Below are positions 42,596 to 51,046 of a stretch of 64,000 nt of DNA, piece by piece. The notes under the pieces were generated by a model. That model was given only the letters and a program-made list of their open reading frames with translations. It had not been told where the DNA came from and searched no databases. The stretch's first letter is position 1. Every line of letters begins with the position of its first letter. The position numbers and the translations under genes were made by a program. This DNA is from Clostridia bacterium (GTDB lineage Bacteria > Acidobacteriota > Terriglobia > Terriglobales > Acidobacteriaceae): assembly GCA_035561135.1 (NCBI GenBank), contig DATMYA010000055.1, forward strand, positions 1 through 64,000, read 5' to 3'.

Positions 42596-43750
42596 TTACC
42601 GAAGGAGCGACAAGACGCCTTGCTGCATCTGGTTTGCCTGTGCCAGGGCCGAAATGCCGGTCTGGTTCAGGATATTGAACTTCGTCATGTTCGCAACTTC
42701 CCGGGCGATGTCCGCCGAGCGGATGCCGTCCTCAGCAGCCGTCAGATTCTGCACCTGGTTGGTGATGACGTTGCTCGCCGACTCGAGACGATTCATCACG
42801 GCGCCCATCGTGCCGCGATCGCTGGCAACATTGGCAATCGCACTGGTGATTTTCGTCAGGGCTGTCTGCGCCTTCGTGGCGGTCTTCAGATCATCAGCGC
42901 TGAGGTCGATCTTGCCAGCGCCCGTACCGATGCTGTTCGAGGAAAGCGCGCTGATCGTCGTTGCGATGGTGCCTCCGCCCGCCGTCGTGCCGTCACTCAG
43001 GTACACATCGGTGCCGCCTGAAATCGTTGCCTTCGCAACAGCGCCAACTCCGGTCAGAGGCGTGCTGCTGACCACGATGCTGCCATTGCCGGTCTTATCC
43101 GCTATCTGCAAGTGTCCGGTTGCGTCGAGACTGGCCGTGACGCCAATATTGCCCGAGCTGTTGAAACGGGTCATCAGCGTCTGCATGGTGTCGAGGGCGA
43201 CTACGGTGTAGGTATCGCTCAGGCCGGTGTCCGTGTCGGTAATCGTCATTGTTTGGCCGGCGGTGAGTACCGTCGCACTGGTATTGCCTCCGGTCGCGCC
43301 AACCCACTTGTTCGGGTCCGAACTGCTGCCGGCTCCGAAGATTCCCTCTCCGTTGTAAGTGGTTTTGCTGCCGATACGATCGATTTCCTGCTTGATCTGC
43401 AAGAACTCGGCGTCGAGAGCTTCGCGCTGCGCCGGGTTCACTGTGCCCGTCGAGGCTTCGGTAGCCAGAGTAACGGCACGGTTCAACAGACTACTTACCT
43501 GCGAGAGGGCGCCATCTGCCACCTGCAGTTTGCCAATGCCGTCCGTGGCATTGCGAGCAGACTGGCTCAGCGCTGTGACGTTAGCACGCAAGCCATCTGC
43601 GATCGCCAGACCTGCGGCGTCATCGGCTCCAGAATTGATGCGCGAGCCGGACGAGAGACGGAACAATGTTTTCTGGAGGCCGCTGCCGGTGATGGAAAGT
43701 TGATTCTGCGCGGCCAGGGACGGGATGTTGTTCAGGATGCTGAGTGCCAT
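42596..43750 (-). CDS. fliC: Flagellin
   Basis: A 384-residue flagellin. The N-terminal D0/D1 region has NNIPSLAAQNQLSITGSGLQ, LFRLSSGSRINSGADDAAGL and AIADGLRANVTALSQSARNA; the C-terminal region has GAVMNRLESASNVITNQVQN, AEDGIRSADIAREVANMTKF and QMQQGVLSLLR. The middle (residues about 145-290) is a variable Thr/Gly-rich D2/D3 region with a Flagellin_IN-like segment. AAAAGGAG precedes the ATG. It is read from a good sigma-28 promoter about 105 bases upstream and ends at a strong terminator. Confidence 0.98.
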   Translation of the reverse strand: MALSILNNIPSLAAQNQLSITGSGLQKTLFRLSSGSRINSGADDAAGLAIADGLRANVTALSQSARNATDGIGKLQVADGALSQVSSLLNRAVTLATEASTGTVNPAQREALDAEFLQIKQEIDRIGSKTTYNGEGIFGAGSSSDPNKWVGATGGNTSATVLTAGQTMTITDTDTGLSDTYTVVALDTMQTLMTRFNSSGNIGVTASLDATGHLQIADKTGNGSIVVSSTPLTGVGAVAKATISGGTDVYLSDGTTAGGGTIATTISALSSNSIGTGAGKIDLSADDLKTATKAQTALTKITSAIANVASDRGTMGAVMNRLESASNVITNQVQNLTAAEDGIRSADIAREVANMTKFNILNQTGISALAQANQMQQGVLSLLR

Positions 43751-43855
43751 TGGAACGCTCCTTTTCGCTTCTGGTTCCGCCTCAATAGAAGGCTGCGCGT
43801 AAACGACTCTACGGACGCGTCCCGCTGACCGGAACCATCACGTTGTTCACTAGCA

Positions 43856-43882
43856 CTATCGGCACCTCTGCCTGCAGCTTTA
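43856..43882 (-). promoter_or_regulatory. Sigma-28 promoter of fliC
   Basis: On the minus strand TAAA (43882-43879), 15-base spacer, GCCGATAG (43863-43856). Only the last base differs from the FliA consensus. The predicted leader to the fliC ATG is about 100 bases. Confidence 0.92.
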
Positions 43883-43958
43883 GCCTCCGCGGAGTTACTG
43901 GGCAAGAATTTCCATTTTCATTGCCCGCGAGCGATACGGTTTTTCCTCATTTCAGGAT

Positions 43959-43985
43959 TGAAGGTACGCGCGTGCTTGCCGATAA
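43959..43985 (+). promoter_or_regulatory. Sigma-28 promoter of flbD-motA-motB
   Basis: TGAA (43959-43962), 15-base spacer, GCCGATAA (43978-43985). The -10 is perfect and the -35 has one mismatch. It is divergent from the fliC promoter about 100 bases away. Start predicted near 43993, about 40 bases before the flbD ATG. Confidence 0.87.
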
Positions 43986-44034
43986 GAGTCACAGCGACCG
44001 TATATCTGTGCGCGTCGGTAATAGGAAGAATGAA

Positions 44035-44286
44035 ATGATCCAACTCACGCGATTGAACAATCAGCCCTTGATGGTGAATGCGGACTTGATCAAGTTCGTG
44101 GAGCAAGCGCCAGATACCGTCATCACACTCGTGACCGGAGACAAGCTCGTTGTGCGAGAAAGTGCGCAGGAAGTGATGGATCTTATCCTTGAGTTCAGGC
44201 GCTCGCTGATGGCCGCCCCGGTCGTCCCGAAGTGTTCGCCTACCGTAAGCGCCCAAGCGCAGAGCGCCAAAGATGACGGCGAGTGA
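44035..44286 (+). CDS. flbD: FlbD-family flagellar protein
   Basis: An 83-residue protein. MIQLTRLNNQPLMVNADLIK, then FVEQAPDTVITLVTGDKLVV and ESAQEVMDLILEFRR, is the small FlbD/FlbEf (SwrD-like) family found beside motA in many phyla. It is not the Caulobacter NtrC-type FlbD. SwrD increases motor power in Bacillus. AGGAAG lies 7 bases before the ATG; the frame is open upstream to 43843 but that part includes the sigma-28 promoter. It overlaps the motA frame. Confidence 0.88.
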   Translation: MIQLTRLNNQPLMVNADLIKFVEQAPDTVITLVTGDKLVVRESAQEVMDLILEFRRSLMAAPVVPKCSPTVSAQAQSAKDDGE

Positions 44287-44300
44287 AACGCGAGGGCTCC

Positions 44301-45080
44301 GTGGATAAGGCAACACTTGGCGGCGTGGTCGTTGGAGTCGGCGGCATCGTTGGTGGCCTGCTGCTGGAGGGCGGTAGCCTGACGCAGATATTGCAACCTA
44401 CCGCCGCCTTCATCGTTTTCGGCGGCACGCTGGGCGCGGTCCTCATTCAGTTCCCTCTTCGTACGTTGATCACTGCTTTCAAAAAATTGGAGACCGTCCT
44501 TCTTGAGCCCAAGCAGGATCCGCAAGGGATGATTCGCGAGCTTGTGAAATATGCGAACAAGGCCCGCAAGGAAGGCATCGTTTCACTTGACGGCGATCTG
44601 CCCAAGATCGCCAATCCGTTTCTTAAAAAATCTCTTATGTTGGCCGTCGACGGAACCGAGCCACAGGAACTCCGAAAGATGATGGAGTTGGAATTGGACA
44701 ACGGAGCCGAGCACGACGAAACCATCCCGCAGGTATTCGAGTCCGCTGGCGGATTCTCGCCCACAATCGGCATCATCGGCGCCGTGCTGGGCCTCATTCA
44801 GGTCATGCAGCACCTGGACAACATCGACGAAGTGGGCAAAGGGATTGCCGTGGCATTTGTCGCCACGGTCTACGGCGTCGGCGCGGCAAATCTCCTGCTC
44901 CTGCCAGTCGCGGGCAAGCTGAAGATTCGTTTACGCGAGGAACAGATGTTGCGCGAGATGACTCTGGAAGGCGTGGTCTCGATCCTCGAAGGCATGAACC
45001 CGCGCATGCTCGAAACGAAGTTGCTAGGGTTCTTGCAAAATGCGAACCAGCCTGGGCCAGAGGAACCGGCGCAAACGTGA
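44301..45080 (+). CDS. motA: Stator protein MotA
   Basis: A 259-residue inner-membrane stator subunit with four hydrophobic segments: residues about 3-22 (LGGVVVGVGGIVGGLLLEGG), 28-47 (PTAAFIVFGGTLGAVLIQFP), about 150-170 (GGFSPTIGIIGAVLGLIQVM) and about 180-200 (GIAVAFVATVYGVGAANLLL). The charged cytoplasmic loop contacts FliG. The GTG at 44301 has GAGGG 5 bases upstream and matches the family start (DKATLGG); a GTG at 44283 overlapping the flbD stop is the alternative. The pattern is of the MotA/PomA/MotC group. It overlaps motB by four bases. Confidence 0.95.
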   Translation: MDKATLGGVVVGVGGIVGGLLLEGGSLTQILQPTAAFIVFGGTLGAVLIQFPLRTLITAFKKLETVLLEPKQDPQGMIRELVKYANKARKEGIVSLDGDLPKIANPFLKKSLMLAVDGTEPQELRKMMELELDNGAEHDETIPQVFESAGGFSPTIGIIGAVLGLIQVMQHLDNIDEVGKGIAVAFVATVYGVGAANLLLLPVAGKLKIRLREEQMLREMTLEGVVSILEGMNPRMLETKLLGFLQNANQPGPEEPAQT

Positions 45081-45892
45081 GTCGGCGCAAAAGGAGACAA
45101 GCGCACGCCAATCACGAGCGATGGCTCGTTTCCTATGCGGACTTCATGACATTACTGTTCGCGTTCTTCGTTGTCCTCTATGCATCCTCTCAGGTTGATA
45201 AGCACAAGATGGGACAACTCGCGAACGCAATTCAGGCAGCATTCCAGGAACTCGGAGTGTTCCCAGGCCAGAGCATTGGCCCTCCCATAGCATTGAAGGA
45301 ATCTACCGGCGCAGGGCGGAGCGAAGCGGAGAAGGCGCGCATCGCGCAGGACCTCGCCCGAGTGGTTGAGCCGATACAAATACGCGCCGGCGCGCAGTTG
45401 CGCCCGGACGTCGAACAACTCAGACGCGCAATAGAGGTGGCCCTTGCGCCAGAAATACAGCGCAAGGAAGTCGCACTGCGAGTCGGCCCCGAGGGTTTGG
45501 TGATCAGTCTGCGCGAAGTTGGCTTTTTTGATAGCGGCTCGGCTGCAATGCGACCGGGCGCAGAAGCGGCGTTTGGGCGCATCGCCGCCCTGCTTCGCGA
45601 GCGCGACTGCGAGCTACGCGTGGAAGGGCACACCGATGACGTCCCAATCCATACAGCGCAGTTTCAGTCAAACTGGGAACTCTCGACGACGCGCGCAACC
45701 GGGATCATCAGGGAACTGATAACTCAGTACCACTTCTCGCCCGAACGATTGTCGGCCGCCGGTTATGGCGAGTTCCATCCGACGGCGAGCAATACCACCG
45801 CCGAAGGACGCCGCTTGAACCGGCGCATAGACCTCGTTGTCATGGGTGCCCGCAGCTCAATCGCGGTCGCCCCAGCCACGGGTCGGTCTTGA
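45077..45892 (+). CDS. motB: Stator protein MotB
   Basis: A 271-residue protein with a single transmembrane helix at about residues 18-38 carrying the ion-binding Asp22 (SYADFMTLLFAFFVVLYASS). The C-terminal OmpA-like domain (LRVEGHTDDVPIHTAQFQSN, then NWELSTTRATGIIRELI) anchors the stator to peptidoglycan. GTG start at 45077 overlapping the motA stop. Whether the motor uses protons or sodium cannot be decided from this reading. Confidence 0.96.
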   Translation: MSRRKRRQAHANHERWLVSYADFMTLLFAFFVVLYASSQVDKHKMGQLANAIQAAFQELGVFPGQSIGPPIALKESTGAGRSEAEKARIAQDLARVVEPIQIRAGAQLRPDVEQLRRAIEVALAPEIQRKEVALRVGPEGLVISLREVGFFDSGSAAMRPGAEAAFGRIAALLRERDCELRVEGHTDDVPIHTAQFQSNWELSTTRATGIIRELITQYHFSPERLSAAGYGEFHPTASNTTAEGRRLNRRIDLVVMGARSSIAVAPATGRS

Positions 45893-45901
45893 AACGGCGG
45901 T

Positions 45902-45928
45902 TAAAGTTCCGGGCTACTCAGCCGATTT
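45902..45928 (+). promoter_or_regulatory. Sigma-28 promoter before the small gene and HDOD gene
   Basis: TAAA (45902-45905), 15-base spacer, GCCGATTT (45921-45928): two mismatches at the -10 end and exact spacing. It lies ten bases after the motB stop and places the next two genes in the late flagellar class. Confidence 0.83.
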
Positions 45929-45940
45929 CATTGCTAGCAC

Positions 45941-46210
45941 ATGTCCGGCGAGATGAACTCGATGATGACAAATGGCCTTTCCCAAGATGATGTCCTGGTG
46001 CAATTGTGTCGGAAAGACTTGCTCACCTCACGGGTGAAGGTCTCGCCATTAGATTTGCTCGACAATTCGCGCGTGACTCTTCTGGAGAGCATGGACGTAT
46101 TCCCGTTGTACAAGGTGCTGAGCCCCTTCGGCGCAGCCAGCAAGCGGCGTGTCATTCAGCACTTCTATAACGATCTCCAAGAGCAACAAAGCGGCCAAGG
46201 TGCGCGATGA
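45941..46210 (+). CDS. Small protein of unknown function, late flagellar class
   Basis: An 89-residue protein that I do not recognise. It begins MSGEMNSMMTNGLSQDDVLV and contains VSPLDLLDNSRVTLLESMDV; it is hydrophilic with no signal peptide or membrane helix. The true start may be the ATG at 45953 or at 45962-45965, because the predicted sigma-28 transcript begins near 45936 and no strong ribosome site is seen. It overlaps the HDOD gene by four bases (ATGA), so the two are probably translated together. A role in controlling motility is inferred only from the promoter and position. Confidence 0.65.
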   Translation: MSGEMNSMMTNGLSQDDVLVQLCRKDLLTSRVKVSPLDLLDNSRVTLLESMDVFPLYKVLSPFGAASKRRVIQHFYNDLQEQQSGQGAR

Positions 46211-47103
46211 CCTACGTCAGCATGGATAATGTCCGCGTGCGGGTGGAGCAACTGAAGTCCATTCAGAGCGTCCCGGCCATCCTCATCCCACTGCTGCATC
46301 GACTCGACAAGCCAACCGAAGATGTTGATATTCAGAAGGTTGTTGAGTTGATAGCGCACGACAACTCTCTTGCGGCGCAAACTCTGCATATGGCGAACTC
46401 GCCGCTGTACGGGAGAAGACAGACGATCGGAACCGTTCGCGGCGCAGTGCTGGCGCTCGGCGTCTCTCGCGTGCGCGAGATTGCCACCGCCTGCTGCGTA
46501 TTGAACCTTCTGCCTCAAGACATTGGGAGCATTGACCCGCGAGTGTTCTGGGAGCACTCACTCGGCTGTGCGCTCGTGTCGCGCCGATTCGCCCGAAAAA
46601 TCGGATTTGCGGAACCGGAAAAGGCATACCTCGCCGGACTGCTCCATGACCTCGGTTTCCTTGTTAACTTGCTCGTACTCCGCGATGAGTTCCGCGCAGT
46701 CGCCGCGCTGGCATACTCCACACGCATTCCCTTGGAAGAGGCGGAAGCCAGGCTGCTCGGCTTTACGCACGGCTTTACCGGCGACCTGCTCGCCGAAGCT
46801 TGGGACCTGGGCAGCGAGATCAAAGAAGTGATACGGCGCCACCATCAAGTCGAGCGCGCCACATCGCATCGCAGCCTCGTCGCTCTGGTCAGCTTGAGCG
46901 ATCTGCTGTGCCGCACGTGCGGACTCGGATACGGTTATACGGAAGCGCTACAAGTGGACTCTACGCGCGAATACGGGTGGCAGGTATTGATGCAGGAACA
47001 CCCAGCGCTCGCTCGCTTCGATTGGTTCACGTTTGCCCATGAGCTCGACGCCTACGTGAAAGAAGTACGGCAACTGGTCGCTGTCTTGTTCCGAATCTCC
47101 TGA
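46207..47103 (+). CDS. HDOD-domain signalling protein
   Basis: A 298-residue protein. Residues about 15-210 form an HDOD domain (VPAILIPLLHRLDKPTEDVD, LIAHDNSLAAQTLHMANSPL, then VRGAVLALGVSRVREIATAC), with an HD-like LAGLLHDLGFLVNL segment. HDOD proteins are usually non-catalytic regulators that associate with cyclic-di-GMP and two-component signalling and with motility. It is coupled to the 89-residue gene before it and shares its sigma-28 promoter. No output or receiver domain is fused. Confidence 0.85.
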   Translation: MTYVSMDNVRVRVEQLKSIQSVPAILIPLLHRLDKPTEDVDIQKVVELIAHDNSLAAQTLHMANSPLYGRRQTIGTVRGAVLALGVSRVREIATACCVLNLLPQDIGSIDPRVFWEHSLGCALVSRRFARKIGFAEPEKAYLAGLLHDLGFLVNLLVLRDEFRAVAALAYSTRIPLEEAEARLLGFTHGFTGDLLAEAWDLGSEIKEVIRRHHQVERATSHRSLVALVSLSDLLCRTCGLGYGYTEALQVDSTREYGWQVLMQEHPALARFDWFTFAHELDAYVKEVRQLVAVLFRIS

Positions 47104-47124
47104 ACTGCCTGCCGGATGCGAAGG

Positions 47125-48087
47125 CTAGTCCGATGCGCAGGAAGACGCCTGCCGCAAATTCACAGGCGACGCCACACCGGCTCCATCGTCAAAGTCCAAT
47201 ACCTCTCGCACTTTTTTCGTCAGAGAAGCGACTGTGAAAGGCTTCTGCAAGAATGCAGTACGTGGATTCTTGAAGGCTTTCCGATGCAGTTCACTGTCCG
47301 TGTAGCCTGACATATAGATGATTTTTATTGCGGGCGAGAGTTCTGTAAGGCGATGCGCGAGATCGTGTCCGTTTATCCCCGGCATCACCACGTCGGTCAA
47401 TACCAGATGCACAGCGCCCTCATGCTCCTGAAACAGCCGCATTCCTGTCTGCGCATCTTGTGCTTCCAAAACGTGATAGCCAGCTATCTCCAGAACTTCG
47501 CGTGTCACGTTGCGCACGAACTCCTCGTCCTCGACGAGCAGGATCGTCTCCCATCCTTCCGGCATGTCATCTTGCACAGACTCCCCGCCCTGATCCAGCG
47601 CCCTCAGATACAGACGGAACGTAACTCCGAAGCTAACCTCCGATTTCATGGCGAGTTCGCCACCATCGCCGCGCAAGAGGTCGACACAATTGCGGAGCGC
47701 CGGAGAAGCATCGAGTTGCTCAGGGCGCGGCAACATTTCCCTACCAACAGCTTCGCGGGTACAGCAAGAGGCCGAAATCGTGATACTCATCACCACGTAC
47801 TCGCCCGGGTCCAAAAAACTCCCCACTCCGCCCTGGGTCGCGTCTGCACGGAAAATTCCAGTCCTCAGGAGTAACGCCGCGGATTGCGTTTGCAACCCGG
47901 CCCGCTGCTCGGCGATGAGTGCTTGCAGGGCGCAGATCAAAGCTTGGGGATCCGCGTCAGCTTCTTCGATTCCGGCACAAACTTCACTGGAAACCAGGAA
48001 CGACTTCGAACAGGTGTTGTTAAGCCAGCTAATCAGATTTGCGGTAAGCGCGTTGACATTGACCATTGCGTAGGGGCCCACTTTCAT
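47125..48087 (-). CDS. Degenerate hybrid kinase: pseudo-HATPase plus receiver
   Basis: About 320 residues. The C-terminal half is a sound receiver (ETILLVEDEEFVRNVTREVL, Asp in LVLTDVVMPGINGHDLAHRL, and Lys in FLQKPFTV). The N-terminal half aligns by pattern with the C-terminal part of PAS-type hybrid kinases: NVNALTANLISWL, ADPQALICALQALIAEQRAG, PGEYVVMSITIS, then GDGGELAMKSEVSFGVTFRL. The N-box asparagine and all DxGxG/GxGxG boxes have been lost and no H-box is present, so it should not bind ATP or autophosphorylate. The start is uncertain: a TTG at 48123, ATG at 48087 or ATG at 48066 are possible, none with a good ribosome site. Confidence 0.72.
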   Translation of the reverse strand: MKVGPYAMVNVNALTANLISWLNNTCSKSFLVSSEVCAGIEEADADPQALICALQALIAEQRAGLQTQSAALLLRTGIFRADATQGGVGSFLDPGEYVVMSITISASCCTREAVGREMLPRPEQLDASPALRNCVDLLRGDGGELAMKSEVSFGVTFRLYLRALDQGGESVQDDMPEGWETILLVEDEEFVRNVTREVLEIAGYHVLEAQDAQTGMRLFQEHEGAVHLVLTDVVMPGINGHDLAHRLTELSPAIKIIYMSGYTDSELHRKAFKNPRTAFLQKPFTVASLTKKVREVLDFDDGAGVASPVNLRQASSCASD

Positions 48088-48499
48088 TGCATGAAGAAAT
48101 GCAATGTGCAGAACGAGTTCCAAACTGCTCGTTCTTGCTCCCCCAAAAACAAAAAAACTTTGTCAGTCCAGAAAACAGTACGCCAAGGCTTGCGAATGCC
48201 TGAATGCAAAATCAGAACGCTGGCAAGAACCAGCGCAAGCCACCGGCCTGCCGACGGCTCGGCTTTTCGGCTTTCCCATATGGGAGGACCAAAGCGGAAC
48301 AAATCTCGAAGTTGGAATGGAAACCGTATATAGCGCGACCAGTTTACCGGGACAATTCCAAAAGATTCAGGATTCGATCCAGCAGAGCTGGTGATAACAT
48401 CTGCGGCACCTTGCAAATACCCGCAAGTGACGGACGCCGACGGCTTGGGCAGGAAGCCGCTTCTGGGCGCTGCCACTATCCATCTTGGAGCGTAAAAAC
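48088..48499. other. Intergenic region between pseudo-kinase and M28 peptidase
   Basis: A divergent gap of about 400 bases. It contains an 8-base inverted repeat (AGAACGAG, spacer 10, CTCGTTCT, near 48111-48137) upstream of the pseudo-kinase and a TGCAT...ATGCA element (48088-48105). The M28 gene's promoter should be here, but no convincing -35/-10 pair was found. No gene is supported. Confidence 0.4.
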
Positions 48500-50260
48500 A
48501 TGTCGCAAACTTCAGTGAAGGCCATGCGCAATACAGTGCTGGCCACGTTATCCATCGTGCTCATGCTCGTCGTGCCCGCCATCCTTTTTGCGGCGGCTAA
48601 TGACAACGTCGACCTGCAGACGGTAACGCGTATCCGCCATGAAGGTTTCCGCAACTCCAAGGTCATGGAGACCATGGGGGAACTAACCGATAGGATCGGT
48701 CCGCGCCTGACGGGTTCTGCGAGCCACAAACGCGCAAACGAATGGACCAGTGAGCAACTGAAGGCGTGGGGCCTCGCCAACGCGCATATGGAACCTTTCC
48801 CATTCGGCCGCGGATGGGCGCTGGAATCCGTCTCTGTGCGGATGCTTTCTCCAGATGTTTCGCAGCTTTACGCGCTGCCCAAGGCGTGGACGCCCTCGAC
48901 TCCCGGCCCGGTTCGCGGCGAGGTGGTCCGCCTGACAGCAACAACGAAGGAAGATTTGGAGAAACAGCGCGGCAACTATGCGGGCAAGATGGTGCTGATC
49001 GGCGACATGCGCGAAGTTAAGCCCCAGTCGGAACCGGCGCTACGCCGATATGACGAGAATCGCCTTCGCGAAATCGGCGATTACCAGATTCCGGGCGAGC
49101 GCCGACAGGACCCGACAGGCCAGGTCATTTCGCGTGAAGACCTTATTAAACGCTTCGAATTCCAGCGCTTGCTACAGAAGTTTTTCGTAGACGAAAAACC
49201 AGCGGCCGTCATCGAGCCGAGCCGTGGAGAGGCTGGCCTGATCTTCGTTCAAGGCACGAACGCGTACAAGCCTGGAGAATCGGATGGCGTTCCGCAGCTT
49301 GTGATGTCGATCGAAAACTACGGACGCATTTCGAGGCTGCTCGACCGCAAAATTCCGGTCCAGATTGAAGTCGAAGTCAAAGTGCATTTCGAAGACGGCG
49401 ACGGTAATGCCTACAACACCATCGCCGAGATTCCGGGCAGCGACAAGAAAGATGAGATCGTGATGGCCGGCGCACACATCGATTCGTGGCACGGCGGCAC
49501 GGGCGCGACAGATAACGCCGCCGGTTGTGCCGTAACGATGGAAGCCCTTCGTATCCTCCAGTCGCTGGGCATCAAACCGCGGCGTACTATCCGCATAGGA
49601 TTGTGGGGCGGCGAGGAACAGGGCTTGCTCGGGTCACGCGCATACGTGGCCGAGCATTTCGGAAAACGGCCCGAGCCCAAGCAGTCCGACAGTGGCTTGC
49701 CTTCCTACTTGCGTCCCGAGACGGGTCCACTGATGCTGAAGCCGAAACAACAAAAAATCTCCGCCTACTTCAACATCGACAATGGAACCGGCAAGTTGCG
49801 CGGTATCTATTTACAGGAAAATTCGGCGGCCCGCCCAGTCATAGAACCTTGGATGGAGCCGTTCAAGGATTTGGGATTCAACACAATAAGCATGCGGAAC
49901 ACCGGTTCCACGGACCACGTTCCATTCGATGCCGTTGGCATCCCGGGATTCCAGTTCATTCAGGACCCGGTCGAGTATATGACCCGTACGCACCACTCAA
50001 ACGCCGACGTGTATGAGCGCGTACAGCGCGAAGACATGATGCAGGCGTCCGTGATCCTTGCATCTTTCCTCTACGACGCCGCGATGCGTGACGAAATGCT
50101 TCCGCGCAAGCCCCTGCCCAACGACGTTGTATGGGAAACGCCCAAGGATGCAGTCCTGCTCAGATCCGAACCCAAGAAAGCGCACAAGAAGAGCGACGCG
50201 AAAACGGACAAGAAGGCAGAACAAAAACAAAAGCCAGCAACCGCCGAAAAGAAAAGCTAA
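48500..50260 (+). CDS. Secreted M28-family zinc peptidase with PA domain
   Basis: A 586-residue protein. The N-terminus is a signal sequence (ATLSIVLMLVVPAILFAAAN). Residues about 110-280 look like a protease-associated domain insert. The M28 catalytic domain shows the two-zinc ligands: His and Asp in GAHIDSWHGGTGATDNAAGC, the Glu pair in WGGEEQGLLGS, Asp in NIDNGTG and His in STDHVPFDAVG. The last about 30 residues are a Lys-rich tail (about half Lys), an unusual addition. GGAG lies 9 bases before the ATG at 48500. It would release amino acids from peptides in the periplasm or outside. A terminator hairpin follows at 50277. Confidence 0.9.
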   Translation: MSQTSVKAMRNTVLATLSIVLMLVVPAILFAAANDNVDLQTVTRIRHEGFRNSKVMETMGELTDRIGPRLTGSASHKRANEWTSEQLKAWGLANAHMEPFPFGRGWALESVSVRMLSPDVSQLYALPKAWTPSTPGPVRGEVVRLTATTKEDLEKQRGNYAGKMVLIGDMREVKPQSEPALRRYDENRLREIGDYQIPGERRQDPTGQVISREDLIKRFEFQRLLQKFFVDEKPAAVIEPSRGEAGLIFVQGTNAYKPGESDGVPQLVMSIENYGRISRLLDRKIPVQIEVEVKVHFEDGDGNAYNTIAEIPGSDKKDEIVMAGAHIDSWHGGTGATDNAAGCAVTMEALRILQSLGIKPRRTIRIGLWGGEEQGLLGSRAYVAEHFGKRPEPKQSDSGLPSYLRPETGPLMLKPKQQKISAYFNIDNGTGKLRGIYLQENSAARPVIEPWMEPFKDLGFNTISMRNTGSTDHVPFDAVGIPGFQFIQDPVEYMTRTHHSNADVYERVQREDMMQASVILASFLYDAAMRDEMLPRKPLPNDVVWETPKDAVLLRSEPKKAHKKSDAKTDKKAEQKQKPATAEKKS

Positions 50261-50276
50261 CACACAATCCTGACTC

Positions 50277-50305
50277 AGGCGGGGCACATGCCCCGCCTCC
50301 TGTTT
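50277..50305 (+). terminator. Terminator after the M28 peptidase gene
   Basis: AGGCGGGGCA and TGCCCCGCCT (50277-50286 and 50289-50298) form a near-perfect palindrome followed by CCTGTTTT. It starts 17 bases after the stop and may also work for the convergent gene. Confidence 0.75.
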
Positions 50306-50311
50306 TCAAGC

Positions 50312-50758
50312 TCATCTAACTCTTTTCGCACTCTCGTCTAGAGATTGTGCGTCTTCTGAGGTCGCGCCTGGGTTCGGCGCGGCCAAACGATCTGCTTCGT
50401 TTCGATCCCTCGTCACCGAGTCGAGCACCACTCTAAGCTGCTGGGGCGAATCTCCCTTTTCTACAACTCCGGCAATCGCATTTGCCAGTTCGGGTGCGAC
50501 ATAAGGCATGCCTGAGATTAGAACGATTGGTACTCGTGCACTGGTTTCATGCAGGATTCGAATTGCGGAGTCCAAATTCGTGTCGGGACGATCGATGACA
50601 ACGGCAGAAATCGAATGAGAGAGCAGTAAAGGCGCCGCCTCCGAAGCGGTTCGTGCAGCCATAACGCGATAGCCGAAGCTCTCGATGACAAGCTTTCGGA
50701 CATTACCAAGAACCGCATCAGCATCCACGCACAACACAATCTTCGACCGCTTCGCCAA
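50312..50758 (-). CDS. Single-domain response-regulator-like protein
   Basis: A 148-residue protein consisting of a receiver-like domain and a short polar C-terminal tail. KIVLCVDADAVLGNVRKLVI holds one acidic residue pair position (Asp-Ala-Asp), the acceptor is Asp in AVVIDRPDTNLD, and Lys is in VVEKGDSPQQL. No output domain follows. The start is decided by a perfect Shine-Dalgarno AAAGGAGG (50770-50763) four bases before a TTG at 50758; a TTG at 50776 lies upstream of that site. It is convergent with the M28 gene. Its partner kinase is not in the window. Confidence 0.72.
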   Translation of the reverse strand: MAKRSKIVLCVDADAVLGNVRKLVIESFGYRVMAARTASEAAPLLLSHSISAVVIDRPDTNLDSAIRILHETSARVPIVLISGMPYVAPELANAIAGVVEKGDSPQQLRVVLDSVTRDRNEADRLAAPNPGATSEDAQSLDESAKRVR

Positions 50759-51046
50759 AGCGCCTCCTTTGGTCAAGCCGTGCAGGGTCGGCTATGACTT
50801 GGGCCGGGAGCCCTCGCTATAGACACTTGCCCTTCTGTTTGCATCGTGAATGCCAATCTGTAAGTTGTTTTATTTATTGCAGCAGGCACGACCGGCGGTG
50901 TGCCCGTTCAGGAAAGATTTACGCGGTCGCAGGAAGACCTGGCTTCAGGCCGATGACCCAATCGCAATTGACTCAGAACTTGTTCAATCAGGAGGGTATC
51001 GCATCCAGTATGGCGAGAGTCGCACGACAACAGCTATGGAAGCTGG
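50759..51046. other. Intergenic region, no supported gene
   Basis: About 290 bases lie between the receiver-like gene and the terminator of the first outer-membrane receptor. Short open frames occur on the plus strand (50794-51108) but show no protein-like composition or ribosome site. Confidence 0.4.

Noticed and set aside
48088..48499. Possible riboswitch (for example cyclic-di-GMP type) upstream of the M28 peptidase
   Set aside because: I could not match any conserved riboswitch core; only generic hairpins are present.
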